DNA of 64,000 nt. Origin: Malus domestica. Its lineage: Eukaryota > Streptophyta > Magnoliopsida > Rosales > Rosaceae. The stretch is from NCBI RefSeq assembly GCF_042453785.1, contig NC_091667.1:34402001-34466000 (forward strand). Direction: 5' to 3'. Positions 44,942-57,009 of the stretch are shown here, one piece after another (position 1 is the stretch's first letter; every line of letters begins with the position of its first letter). Below the pieces are notes generated by a model. The model was not told where the DNA came from. It worked only from the letters and a program-made list of their open reading frames with translations, and did not search any database. A program made the position numbers and the translations under genes.

Positions 44942-46285
44942 AGATTCAAAAGTTCAAAAATATTTGTCTGGAAATTTATCTGTAACCGATGTCTGAGTTA
45001 AAATTCAACTGCTAGATTTGAACATCCTACATTAGTTTAGTTAAATTAACTAATAAATTTAGAGTATAAATTTCAAACTAATAAATTATTGAGGGGTCCG
45101 ATTAGAGAGAAGTATATGAGTAGCCTGACATTGTTCATTTCTAAATAATTTTTTGCGAGGCTATAATTTTAGATGAGGCTATGCTTACCAATTTCGTTTG
45201 GAGATGGTCATACAATATCATGGGTAAATTTTTCTTTATATTTTGTTAATTTATTGGTAAAAAATGTTATAAAATGATGTATTAAGTGCCTGTTTAAAAT
45301 ATCTTTTAAAATAATCAAAACATTTTAGTAAAAATATTTTTGAAAATAATCCTCAATAAAAATTTAAGTGGTTTTTTTAAAAACACTTTAAATTATTCAT
45401 ACAAAAAACAAATATCTAATACTTTTTGTAATAAAAAACACTAAAATACTTTTTGAAGCCAACTAATTTCCTCAAATTTTTTTTTTATTATTTTAAAAAT
45501 ACTTCTAAACGAGTTATCAATTGATCACTATATTGAAATATAACTTAGACAAATAACAAATTCCAACCAAGAAAATAAAATAAAAAGGCAGAAAGTTCTA
45601 ATTTTTAATTATATTTTCCACTAAGATGAAACCTTTTGTCAAAGATGTGCACGTGGGGGCGATGCCTTTGTGTTTTTTGAATGGGTATTTGTGCGCACCC
45701 ACGTGCGTAAGATAGCGACATGCACATACACTAAATTAAACTTGCACGGGTGGTTTTCGCTTTCATCATCCCTCCATCCATTCAAATATTCAATCCTTTT
45801 GCTTTCTGATAATGAAATCTCAACACCCTCTTTCTTCCCCTTTATTATTATTACTAACCTTTTTATCCTTTTACCTTTCTACCTTTATGGTCTCGGATTT
45901 TACTTTTTAATTATTGAATTTCATGTTACCTAGTCACACACACTTATATTAAGATTGTGTTCTTGTCTCTAGTCGAACGTTATGAACAAATCGAGTGAGT
46001 TATGAATCAGAATGATATATAGTTGTTCGGGTATAAGATAAATTTATTCTTTTATAGCTGATATGGTATGTGGTTGTTCACATGTAAGATTAATACTATG
46101 TTGTAAGCACAGAAAAATTTCGAGATTGAAACAATACAAGCTCCTTCCATATCTATTAGTGGTAAGTAAATATACAAGTGAATTATGGTAGACAGTGTTT
46201 GTGCAACCCATAAGGATTTTGGATTGAGCCTAGATGTCGAACTAGAACCCTTAGTAACTAAGCTTAGTTTTCTCCCCGAGCAGAT
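44942..46285. other. Intergenic, AT-rich, no gene seen
   Basis: Only low-complexity ORFs are present. A stretch at 45270-45500 resembles decayed MITEs of the CTTTTAAAAGTACTTT kind, without readable ends. Confidence 0.5.
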
Positions 46286-46749
46286 TCATTTAGGGATCAA
46301 CCATGTCTTGAGATCGAAAACAGAAGAATGGCTTGGAAAGTCCTCTAAATAGCTTATGACAATTTGATCCAAGACCTGATAGTGCCTATCAAGTGTTCGT
46401 TGAAATGTATGCTCAACAGATCTCAACAGGGCACGATAGGTGATGTTTGAGGAGTCTTCGTAGCATAGCTTGACATATGTCGACATGCCTACCAAATGCT
46501 CAACAAAACACCTCATCAACCCAACATGAGACAATACTCTCAATGCGATACTATGGAGAAGCCTTTCCATGATGGCCCTAAGGACGGAGTTGTATATGGC
46601 TTAGGGGGCATCTGCCCCCACTCAATTGTGTGTGCGTGTGTACTTTTGCATTCCAATTCCCAAGCCCTAATTAAACTACAAATGAAAAAATGGATTGCAT
46701 TTCAATTCCAACGTCAGTTCTAATTAAACTAAAAAAAAAAATGGTCTAG

Positions 46750-46968
46750 TGGAAAAAAGACAAGGTGTATCCGCTAGTTTACATGCTTGTGACATTAGCA
46801 TTAACTCTTCCAGTTGCTACTGCCATTGTTGAAAGAGCATTTTCGGCCATGAAATTTATGAAAAATCGATTAAGAAATCGAATGGGAAATCAATGGATCA
46901 ATGATAACATGATTATTTTTATAGAGAGAGCTATTTGCATAAAAACGCGTCGAAGAATATTGTAAGAT
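46750..46968 (+). pseudogene. hAT transposase C-terminal dimerisation domain, remnant
   Basis: The frame reads KKDKVYPLVYMLVTLALTLP, then VATAIVERAFSAMK and KNRLRNRMG, the hATC dimerisation signature (…ERAFSAMK…KN.LRN.MG), ending with TAA at 46963-46965. Only about 70 residues are present; no catalytic region or zinc finger is upstream within 1 kb. A decayed fragment of an autonomous hAT element. Confidence 0.8.
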
Positions 46969-46999
46969 GTTGTGTGAAAAACTTTATGGATTAATATAT

Positions 47000-48200
47000 A
47001 TGTGTTTTGTGCAGTAAATTCTTGAGGTTTTTAATTGTACCTTGTTGTTTGAAAGTGCCCTCATTCTTACAAATTTATGACTTCATCCTTGGCTGGCTCA
47101 CGAAACAAGGATAATTTATCATATTAACACTAATCATATGCATATCCCACTTTGATAAAATAAAAAAATAAAAATATAAGTTTGGTTACATTTGAAGTGT
47201 AGAACGTGATACTTCTTTGTTCTAGATCCACCCATGTAACCAAATATTGGAAAAGGCAGGGGCCCCCAAGGGAGGTGCAACCACTGGATATTTCATAAAA
47301 TGGTCCCTCTAATGGGGTGGCTAGGTGTTGTGGCTATGGTCCTACAAGCCAAAAGCTAAACCAGCACACCACATGTTCCACTTATCAAGTAGGTGGGGGA
47401 TTTGATCTCAAACTTTTAATATACAGACACATGCATAACATACTATATGCATATAAAAGATTTAATTCAAGATCCTCCATCATAAATTACGCTCCTATGC
47501 AAAATTCTCTCATCAGAATAATTCATCATCATCCTGCTTTGGAAGTATGGATGAAGGTCAATCATTGTTGTAGGATTTAGAGTTCGTTTGAAAGTATGTT
47601 TAAAATGGTCGAAATCGCTTATAGTAAGAATATATTTGAAACCAATCATAAAAAAACACTTAAATATTTCATGCATGAAGCACATTACTAGTGCTTCTTG
47701 TAAGAGGCACTTCAAGTGCTTTTAGAATCTAAAAACACTTTCGCTAAAACCCCTTTTAGTCATTTTGAAAGTACTTTCAAACGAGCCCTTAATGCACGAA
47801 TCTTTTGCTTTTATGTGTTAGTTTAGTTGATTAATAAGTATTGTTGCTTGGATTATCGTAAAATAAGTTGAGTCATTTTAGGAAACGACTTAACTTAGAT
47901 GACATATGTCGACGCTGCAAGGCGAGGGAGTGACTTGTCACTCTCGTAATTCAATCAACTCTAAATAAATTAGAGTAGCTTAAAGTATCTATTGTTAGAA
48001 ATCACTTAAACCCCTACAAAACAACATTTCGTTCCATATACCAGAAAGAAAAGAAAAGAACATTAGGAGCCAAATTTTCACATGAAAAGGATTTGTTGTT
48101 GTAACCAAAGCGGTTAAGAGCGTTTACCTCCTCCAAAAGAGGTCTTGTGTTCTAACGCACCCTGACCCGCCTTAGCCTGTATCTGAAAACAAATAACATA
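47000..48200. other. Intergenic; possible decayed MITE and tRNA-like SINE fragment
   Basis: About 47580-47790 begins TTCGTTTGAAAGTA and ends TACTTTCAAACGAGCCC, a hAT-MITE-like inverted pair. Around 48105-48160, ACCAAAGCGGTTAAGAGCG and GTTCTAACGC resemble Pol III A and B boxes. Neither is firm. Confidence 0.4.
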
Positions 48201-48206
48201 TATAAT

Positions 48207-48342
48207 TTGGGCCCAAAGAAGAGCACATCAACAACATTTAAACTGGCCCAACAAAAGTTATAGATCAAACCCATCTTCTAAAATCATTCAGTGTTCGTGA
48301 TCCTCTCTCAGTTGGATTGCAAAGCCCACTTTCCCAGGCCCA
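48207..48342 (+). promoter_or_regulatory. Site II-like (GGCCCA) elements upstream of TatB
   Basis: TTGGGCCCAA (48207), TGGCCCA (48244), AAGCCCA (48322) and AGGCCCA (48337) cluster 120-255 bp upstream of the start codon. TGGGCY site II boxes bind TCP factors and are common in promoters of genes for organelle and translation proteins. Function here is inferred. Confidence 0.5.
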
Positions 48343-48461
48343 CCCAGAACTGCTGAAAATCTGAAAACACATCCAACGCTTCTTCTGGTTGGTATAATTT
48401 TGGAAGAACTGCCACCAGAGCTCATGACTCCAAAATTATCAGAATTCTTGAACGGATTGCC

Positions 48462-50734
48462 ATGACGTCCACCATTGCTCCTGCTGCTGCTACGTTTGTG
48501 TGCTCGCCGTCATCCACCGCCGGAGGCAAAAAAGCAGCCAGATTTCGTCGCAAAGACCCGAAGTTTCAGCTCTGCTCAGTGGTTCCTCCACTGGGTCTCA
48601 GCCCTTTCGCGCCATGGATTGGATTGAAGCAGCTGGGCATCTCATTGGCACCGAAGTCTTTGAAATTAGGTAACCTTCAGTATTTGGGTTCGTGGGGTTT
48701 TCTTGCTTTTGCAATTTGTTTGCTGTTTTGCTTAATCAGTCCAGCTCGTTTGTGATTTGGCGGTGCAGAGAGGAGGGGAAGGTGTAAGGGTATGGTGGTT
48801 TATGCATCCCTGTTTGGGGTTGGAGCTCCGGAGGCTCTCGTTATTGGCGTTGTGGCTCTGCTGGTTTTTGGTCCCAAGGGACTTGCTGAGGTAAGTGGTA
48901 TGTTGAGTAATGCTGGGAGACTCAATTTGAAGACTAAATGATGTGTCACCAATAGAAAGGAGCAGTCTATTAACGCATAAGTAATAAACCAATCATCAAC
49001 TTCCATGTCCTTTAGTTTTCAAAATTTAGTCTCCAAATTGAGTGTCTCTAGCATTACCCGTGGTATGTTATATTATGCTGGAAATTGAGCTCTCAAATTG
49101 TTTCGTAAAAAACACTTCTACTCATTAGTTCTTTCAGCCAAATTGCTTGTGCTAGAAGCACAATAATGTTTTAAGAAATCCAAGTGTTTCCTGGAAATGC
49201 ATTTGGAAGCACTGCCGCAGTAGAAGTGCTTCTCCCAGGAAGCACTACAAGTACTTACATAAACTAGAAGCACTTCTAAATTTTTCTGTCGTTAAAATCA
49301 CTTTTGACCTTCCCAGAAGGAAATCCCAAACGAGCCCTTAATTTCTTGTGTAGATGCATGTATTCTCAGTTTGAGTAGCGGGGATGGAGGGGTTTTGGAG
49401 AATTGGGGGGTTACGATTGGCATATGAACCCCTCACAGATTTTTCGTCTGTCAAAATGATAGTGTCATGAGCTTAGGATAACAAGCTTTAGAAAAGAATT
49501 GATAATGTTTAGTCTCGACAGTTAGCAGATGTTCTGGCATTCCTGAGTAACGATTTATCTTCATGCAGGTTGCTCGGACTTTAGGAAAAACTTTGCGTGC
49601 TTTTCAACCCACCATTAGAGAACTTCAGGTAGATAATATGAGCTTCATTCGAAATGTATGTTTATGCCCTCTTATGAGAAGGATGTCAATGTTGCATGTA
49701 CGTACATCTGCATGTAGGAAGTTTCGAGGGATTTCAAGAGCACCCTAGAAAAGGAGATCGGTCTTGATGACATTTCTAGTTCATCAATAGATGCATTCAA
49801 TGGCAAGAAAATGGACACGACTTCAACCCCTTCATCAACTACCACGACTGGAGATTCCAAAACCACGATTAAAGATTCCAAAACCACGGCTGAAGATTCC
49901 AAAACTGTAGACATTTCAAGTTTATCATCAATAGATGCGTACAATGCCAGAATAATGGGCAAGACTTCAACTTCTTCATCAACTGCGACGGCTGAAGATT
50001 CCAAGAACACGGCTGACACCGGTAAGTGATTAACTTGTTCTTCAAAATTTGTACCCTCGTTTTGAAAAAGTAAATATTAACCATTACATCATCTGACACA
50101 TTATGGAACTCCAGAACAAATTTGTGAGGTTTAGAATATGGACTAATGGTAGGAAAGAAAACAAATACGAGTAACTAGAGCTGGGAAATGTTGAGCCGGT
50201 TCTATCTCCTATAATATTTCTTGCACATGCATCATCCTTCATATCTGCTACATCTGCTTTGTACAGAGGAAAATATTCAGTGTTTAGTCTGTTTTTTTTT
50301 TATCGGATTCATGTTGTCGACGTAGGATTCAATGCAAATAGTTTTTTGTCTAATAAACCCGGACCTGTCAATTGTCTAATGCAGATGGGGCTCCATCACC
50401 ACCCAAAGCATACACCACAGAAGAGTACTTAAAGATCACAGAGGAGCAGCTAGCAGCTGCCCAAAAGCAGGCGCAGGTGTCTGCTCCTGCGGAAAGTGAG
50501 CTTGAACCTCAGACCTCATCTCAAGGTTAGTCGTTATCAAATCTCTCTTGACAACTTTGTTGAATGCATACATCTCTCTCTCGCTCTTGATGATTTTGTT
50601 GTGTAGGTACATTGGTAACAGCTACTGTTGAAGAAACTGCTGTGGAAACGCCATTACCCCAGCAACCTCAAACTGTTGAAGAAGAAACTGCCGCTAGAAC
50701 GCCTTCGCCTCAACAACCTCAAATTGAGACATAA
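48462..50734 (+). CDS. HCF106: Sec-independent protein translocase TatB, chloroplastic (HCF106)
   Basis: Six coding exons: 48462-48669, 48769-48890, 49569-49628, 49718-50021, 50385-50525 and 50607-50734. All borders are GT…AG and frames join to 963 nt, 320 aa. A Ser/Ala/Arg-rich N-terminal transit peptide precedes the TatB core: LFGVGAPEALVIGVVALLVF, with the conserved Glu at ~91 in the membrane helix, then FGPKGLAE hinge (103-110) and amphipathic helix VARTLGKTLRAFQPTIRELQ. The stromal tail is Ser/Thr/Lys-, then Pro/Gln/Glu-rich. The protein forms the thylakoid twin-arginine translocase receptor with cpTatC. Tail segments DISSSSIDAFN and DISSLSSIDAYN mark an internal duplication. It converges with the MTB gene downstream. 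Confidence 0.95.
48905..49059. mobile_element. MITE in TatB intron 2
   Basis: TAATGCTGGGAGACTCAATTT at the left (from 48907) and AAATTGAGTGTCTCTAGCATT at the right are inverted ends, 155 bp in total. The 10-bp direct repeat GTGGTATGTT (48895-48904 and 49060-49069) is the target duplication. It begins 15 bp after the exon 2 donor site. Confidence 0.85.
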
Positions 50735-51436
50735 GAACAAATTACAATTGATGGACGGACGCTTGCCAATTGTTTATAAATCTCAAAGTTGAGACATGAA
50801 GCTTTGACAGAGGATGAATGGAGCTGAGAAATCCCACTTTTGTTGTTCCTTCTCAAAGAAAATATGGAATTAGTCTAGTACGTAGAATTTCTGTATAATT
50901 CAGTGTCCAAAAAGGTTTTTGCAATCTCATCTAGTAGCAATATCTTGACCTAGTACTAATGTAGATATGCCATTTTTTGGAAAGTGACAATTTCGGCCTT
51001 TCTTTTCGGGTTTGTACCATGATGTCTTCAGCTTCAAAGACAAATATTTGAGCAATTTTATTCAAAGTGAAAGTAGTGTTGGAAATTTTTTCGATATGGG
51101 TCAATATTTTCTTGAAAATATTAGAGAATTAGAGAAAAGACATGGAAAGAGGATGAAGTCCAAACTTCACAAGATATCAAAAAAACTTTTAAATTTCGTC
51201 TAAAACTGGCAAATTTTGTCTATATTTTCGACATATCAGTTAATATCGACAAACTGCCATAGAAGAATTTCATCATTTTCATCGAAGGCAACCGATATCG
51301 ATATTTTTAAACATTGAGTGAAAAGGAATAAGATGAACAATGACGAAGATGGATGCATAACAAAGCGCATTTTCTTTCCATTATATTAGAGGGAAAAAGA
51401 ATTAAAATACAAATAAAGAGAATACTCGGAATTTTC
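50735..51436. other. Space between convergent TatB and MTB genes
   Basis: Holds both 3' UTRs, without other genes. A 63-codon ORF at 51012 has no recognisable domain and lies in AT-rich sequence. Confidence 0.6.
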
Positions 51437-54400
51437 TTACAACAAATTCATATGTCTGTGAGACTCAAAATCTACAAACTCTGCATTTGGCTGTCCGGAG
51501 TATACATGCATATCAAAAACCTTATCATCGGACGACATATTGTTGCCGTCTCTCCCTTTAAAACCGTCCATTGGTGGAGGCCCCCAAGAAGCTGGAGTTG
51601 AGGGATTGGAATTTGAACCTTCTTGGTTTATACCAAGAGCAATTGGATTTTGTGGCGAATTTCCGGCAGGTCTTCTGTTGGAGGAATTTGCCGGTGTCAG
51701 AGAAATGGACGATGAATTCTGCTGCTGCAATTGCTGCTGGTTTTTCATTGGTGACTTGGGCCGAAGTGCTTCTATGTCGGGAGTTGTCACAACAAGATGA
51801 GGTGCCTCTGGAGGCGGGTTTCGTCCACCCCCTCCTTGCCAAACCTTCCCGTCCTTGTCAGCAAAGTTCTTGATATAGCCCTGGAGAATCATGAAACGAA
51901 TTTTGATGTTGACTAGGGAACAAGATTGATGCAGTGGTACAATTAATCGACTCTAAGCCCACTTTCTGGAACGTATGGTTATTCATATTTCTACTTTGCA
52001 ATATAAAACCAAACAAAAAGCACAAAAAGTTTTGAGCTTAAGCTATTTTACCTCGGTATTAAAATTCGATGAGGATAGTCCTTTACCAACAGTCAGCCAG
52101 CCAGACCGAATGTTGTGGTCTTCACCAAAAAGCTCAAGCCTTCTGCGGCCAAGGGCAAAATGCTCAATAATCCTGTACATATCCTCAGGCTTTTCGGTTG
52201 AACCTGCAATTGCGAAGGCACAATTTAGTATCATAGGTGCTCATTTTCATTGCTCTAGATGCAAATGGGATGGTATCCCAAGAACCAAGAATAATGTAAT
52301 TGATAATGCCTTTTCTCTATCCCCCATTCCTCACTTTGTTAATTGTTCGAGGATACGACTGTTTCTATGTGTTTACACCAAAAGTAAAATTTCGCTACAG
52401 AGATCATTGTGTCACCATTTAACGTCTAAAACATAACAGAAATAACATGAATACCAAGTTACTATATATAAACCAACAGCATAAAACATTTGACTCATTT
52501 TAGACACATTCACAAATGCAAACTCTCTAGCAGACTATGTTACTGCCACCAGCTCACTACACATCACATGACCCAATCACAGAAACATTGAGATAAAAAC
52601 CCCCACCACTCTTCAACTTTATACCCATGATTCACACATAGCAATAAAACTCAGCGTTCTTGATGTGGTTACTAACCGTACGGGGGTTCCTCGGCTATTA
52701 TCACATCTGTATCAATGTTGGCGTGGATTATATGACCATCAGTGCTGCGACGAACAGTGCCTTTTATTCCCATCAAGCAATGTTCCTTCATTGTATTGGC
52801 AACAGAATAAATCATTTAAAAAACACTCAGCTTACCACAGGATTTTCAACAAGGGAGGAGGGCAGGTGATAGGATAAAGGTGTACACTAGAAACATTACA
52901 CCAACCTTTGAGTGCTGAAACAAAGTATGAGCATCGTGCCGCAAACCAGGAGTTGCATTAGTTTTGTTTGTCTTCACCCAACATATATCTTCACACCTAC
53001 GAAAGCCCCACTGCAGGACCACATTGATTAGATGTCAATAATTACAATTAGTTTACACAAACATATCATCCAACACCATATTACATCAACAAAGGCAACC
53101 CCATGTTGCGTTTACAATCCAACCAACAATTCTTGATTAAATACCTTTTTTAGACATTGACGACCCTGCTCAAGACCCATGCCATCACCCACCCAAAGAA
53201 AAATGAAAGAAGGTGTGTCTGCTATTGCCTGTGAGCACAAAAGACAAAAGTTCAATTACTGAGTCAAAGGTGAGAGGAAGCGTAAAGGCAATAATTAAAC
53301 CCTTATGGCATATGAATGAAGTCTAAATGTCTAATACAGTACAGTACATATAAATGTATGTGCAGCCTAAAGAATATGAAAATGCTAATATTTAATAATA
53401 TGAAGCACCTGTCGATACCTGCTTTATTATTAATATTTACCACTACGAAGTTAAGAAATAAAAAGTAACTAAGCAGCAAGTTTTGCATAAGCTCATAGAT
53501 ATGCCTCTTTCTAATCTTTCGTCAGGGAAAAAAAATGTGATTTTCAGCCATACTACCTCAATCTTAAGATTCATTATTTCTTCAAATGTCCAATACTCTG
53601 TGTGGTCAGCAACACCAGGAGCACGATGAACGTATTCCTCCCAAGGTGGATCCACAAGAATGACATCAAACTTGGTTCCAAAAAACTCTGGGGATAGCTC
53701 AAACTCTTTCAGGTCACACTTGTAATACATGGGATGTGAAGCAGAATGAGCCACAATCTCATCCTTTTTCTGTATAAGCTCCCTCAGCTTGGGGTAATCC
53801 TCCACAACATTTGTAAGCTCTAGCTCCCTGATGAAATTCTGGGGTCGCATACCGGTATCGACAAAATTTTGAGAGTAATCATTCTGCTCTCCTCTGGAAG
53901 GAGCTTTACCAGGAGGTCCACTACTTTTATGAGGAAACCAACCACCTTGATTTTTATCAGCCGGAGTTCCTCGTCCCATTGGTCCTGCAGAATTAAAACC
54001 AGGGCCAGATATGTTTGGAGGAACTCCTCTTCCATGGCCAGATTGGTTAAAAAACATGGCAGGGTTTGTCGGAGTACCCATATTAGTAGGAAATCTTGGG
54101 CCTGATGGTCCAGGAGGGACTGAGGAGAGACCAGGTGGGACACCTAACATATTCATATCAACTCCCCGAGCCCCAGGCCACACGGGAGGAGAAAATGGAG
54201 GAATGAAGACACCATGGGACATCGGTGGACCTGGAGCAGGTGACATGCTAGGTGTAAGTGGCTGCATAGGTCCAGGTGGTGGCATTCCAAGAGGGCCAAA
54301 CGGCGATCCCATTATTGGAAGTGGAATTCCTACCGGTTGGCTATCTCTTCCAGTAAGCCTACCCCTTCCTCCTCTACCAACTCTCCCCCCTTTCATCCCT

Positions 54401-56244
54401 TGCGAAGCATTTCTATTGAAGGAACCTGGCTCCGCATTTCCATATGGAGGCTGTGAACCACCCCCAGAACTTTGGCCACCAGTACCACACCCAGGCATGG
54501 AACCTTTCTGTCCTCTTCCTTTGCCTCCATGGGCATCAGAGTCCTCCCTCCATGAATTCTGATCTCGCAAGGAGTTAATATCATCTGTATATCTTTCCTT
54601 TGAATCTTCCCTAGGTGGCCCCGATCCATACATATCACTCCTTGTTCTGTCATCCTGCAGATATGCCCACTCTTCCTCACTTGGTGCTGATTTCCCATCA
54701 GATTGCTGACCAGCTTCGGTCCTCCTGGCAAAGTTGGATGCTGATTCTACTCTTCCGTAATCTATTGGTTTAGTTTGGATCTCAATCACATCATAATTTT
54801 CATTTGAAATTCCAAAATTTGATGAGGTCTTCACAGCTTCACCACGGCTTCCATCTTTCCTATTACCAGACCGACCATGAGGCCTTTCACTGTCAGTCCT
54901 CTCACGACCGTGTCGTGGCAGCTCCCACTCCCTACCCTGATCATAATTGATGTCCCCATTTTTGGAGTCTTTTTCACTACTGCTGGGTTGCCTTCTTTTC
55001 CAGTTCTCTTTGGAACCTTCCCGATCCCTACTCCTGTCAGTCCAGTCATCATCTCTGCCTTTAGGTCGATCATTCCTATAACCATCTTTTTCCAGTTCCT
55101 TCCGTTTAAGATTAAAATTCCTGTCATAATCGTATTCTGAATCCTGATAACGCCTCCCACTCCTATCAGGTGTCCTTGACCTGGTGGTACTTCCTACTTC
55201 TCTAGGACCCTTGTCTTTCGTCCCCGCATTTGCTTCTTCATCTGCATTCAAAGACCTCTCCTTGCTTTCAGCAACATCCCGACCAGTTGGAGTTCTCTGC
55301 TGTCTATGTTTTTCAGTTTTCTCCCTGTGTGATCTATCTTCACGAGTGACAGGACTATCACTGTTGCCTTCTTCCAGTGTTTCGGTCCTGCTTTTAATCT
55401 TACTCTTTTCCAAATCAGGTTTTCTCTCTTCCCTGTTAGATTTGGTAGGCCTATCACTGTTTGAATCCACACCACGGATTCTCCTGTCACTGGGTTCATT
55501 TCTCACAGTGACACTCTTTTCCTTAGAACTCTCATACTTAGGATCAGAAGGCTTACTGCTTCTTGAATCAGATTTTTCAATATGACTTTCTTCTGCCTTT
55601 CTCCCACCTTCTGATTCATCCCATCTTCTTCTTGAGGTCTTCACCTGTTCAGAAGAACCATGCGTCCTCTCATGGCTACTTTCCTTGCTCTCCGAATGCC
55701 TGGAGTCTCTACCAAGTGTCTTTTCAAGCTCTCCATCATAGGGTCTTTCCTCTTTATTCTTACTTTTACTCTGAGAATCCTCATGCTGTGTAAGCTTTGA
55801 GCTCATTTTCCTTTTATCACTTTCTTCGGTTCGAACTGACCCTCTACCTCCCGACTTATCTCCCCCATCTTGCCTGTTCTCTAATTCGCCGTCCTGATAC
55901 CAACTGCTCAACTTTTCCAAACTGCTCTCTTCTTGTTTTTTCTTCATCTGCTTAGAATGCGACTCTTTCCTTGAGTCATAACCATCTTCATCGCTATCTG
56001 CAATGCTAGAACCACCTGATCTTTTTCGGCTCTCACTTCTGTCCCCATAACTTCTCCTTCTTCCACTGCTCTCTATTCCTCCCGTGTCTTCTCCATTGCC
56101 AGACTTTCTTGATCGGCTTGACCTGTGCTTCCTCTTATCACTGCCCTCCCACTCTTCATCGTCTCCAGCCCTATCACTCCTCAAATCTGAGCTATCCTCC
56201 AACTCTCGTTTCACATGACTCCGACTACGTTCGGGAGAATCCAT
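51437..56244 (-). CDS. MTB: m6A methyltransferase complex subunit MTB (METTL14-type)
   Basis: Six coding exons on the minus strand: 56244-53557, 53228-53145, 53010-52906, 52785-52677, 52203-52052 and 51880-51437, total 3582 nt, 1193 aa. Residues 1-~560 are highly charged (Arg/Ser/Glu/Asp/Lys); ~580-800 are Gly/Pro-rich. The MT-A70 domain spans ~835-1100, with [19 protein letters not shown] (DPPW at ~865-868), [32 protein letters not shown] and [18 protein letters not shown]. The C-terminal tail is Gln/Ser/Pro-rich. Plant MTB (EMB1691 in Arabidopsis) pairs with MTA in the nucleus to methylate mRNA adenosines. I chose ATG 56244 because the codon before it is TTG and the frame continues from the conserved MDSPERSR start. 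Confidence 0.95.
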
Positions 56245-56261
56245 CAAAACCCTAAGGCCTT

Positions 56262-56809
56262 CAAATTAACAAACATAATTATTACTATTATTTCTGATTT
56301 GCCTGATGTATTTTACATCAGGAGCAGATACTGGAAAGCCTAGTGACCAAATGATCCTCGATCCAGATGTAAAACACAAAATCAACACAAGTCAATGAAT
56401 CCACTTAAAAATAAAAGAGTTGTAAACAATCACAATTAACCAAAACCCTATTAGATTGACTTACCCAACAATAAAACTGAAATACCAAAAATCCAATTCA
56501 AGCTTTTTTCTTTTGCAATAATGAAGTGCTTCACATGCAATTTCAACCAAAACCCTAAAAGAAAAACAACTAAACCAATTCATTTTATCATATTAATGCT
56601 AGTAAACAGTAAACCCAATTCAATAGCTTATAATTCCAAATGTTTAGCACAATTAAGAAAAAATTGCAAGCTAATCCACCTAAAACCCTAAATTCGCAGG
56701 GGTTTGACGTTGACATTGCAATCCAATCCCACACATGCCCCAAATACCAAATACAGTAGAAACTAGGGTTTCAGAATCTCAAATTTCGTAACATCTGAAT
56801 CGGACTTAC
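56262..56809 (-). other. Probable 5'-UTR intron of MTB
   Basis: The minus strand has CTCGG|GTAAGTCC at 56810/56809 and an AATTTGAAG|GCC acceptor near 56262, 18 bp before the ATG. The stretch is AT-rich with several AAAACCCTAA strings. Inferred from splice signals only. Confidence 0.5.
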
Positions 56810-56973
56810 CCGAGAAAGAATCCGCCGTCCCTTAAACCTCAACGCCGATCGAAATTTCGCAAGTCTGCAAATCCTCCTCTCGGACGTATGATTATATTTC
56901 TGCGATGCCTTCAAATTTTGGAGGGAGGAGGACAGTGGAACGTTGGCGGGTGGGTGGAGTGAGAGTGGGCGAT

Positions 56974-56997
56974 CAGGAGAGAGAGAGAGAGAGAGAT
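56974..56997. repeat. (GA)n microsatellite near the MTB transcription start
   Basis: About eleven GA units, 165 bp outside the 5'-UTR donor, therefore likely in the core promoter or the start of the leader (CT-rich on the sense strand). Confidence 0.85.
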
Positions 56998-57009
56998 TGT
57001 GTATTTTTC

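Noticed and set aside
46286..46570. 94-codon minus-strand ORF (MERLLHSIALRVLSHVG…)
   Set aside because: No recognised domain, no splice partners and no supporting context; left as unassigned.
48105..48160. tRNA gene candidate
   Set aside because: A- and B-box-like strings are present but no cloverleaf or acceptor stem can be drawn; at best a SINE fragment.
54011..54562. 183-codon plus-strand ORF rich in Gly/Pro
   Set aside because: Antisense shadow of the Gly/Pro-rich exon of MTB.
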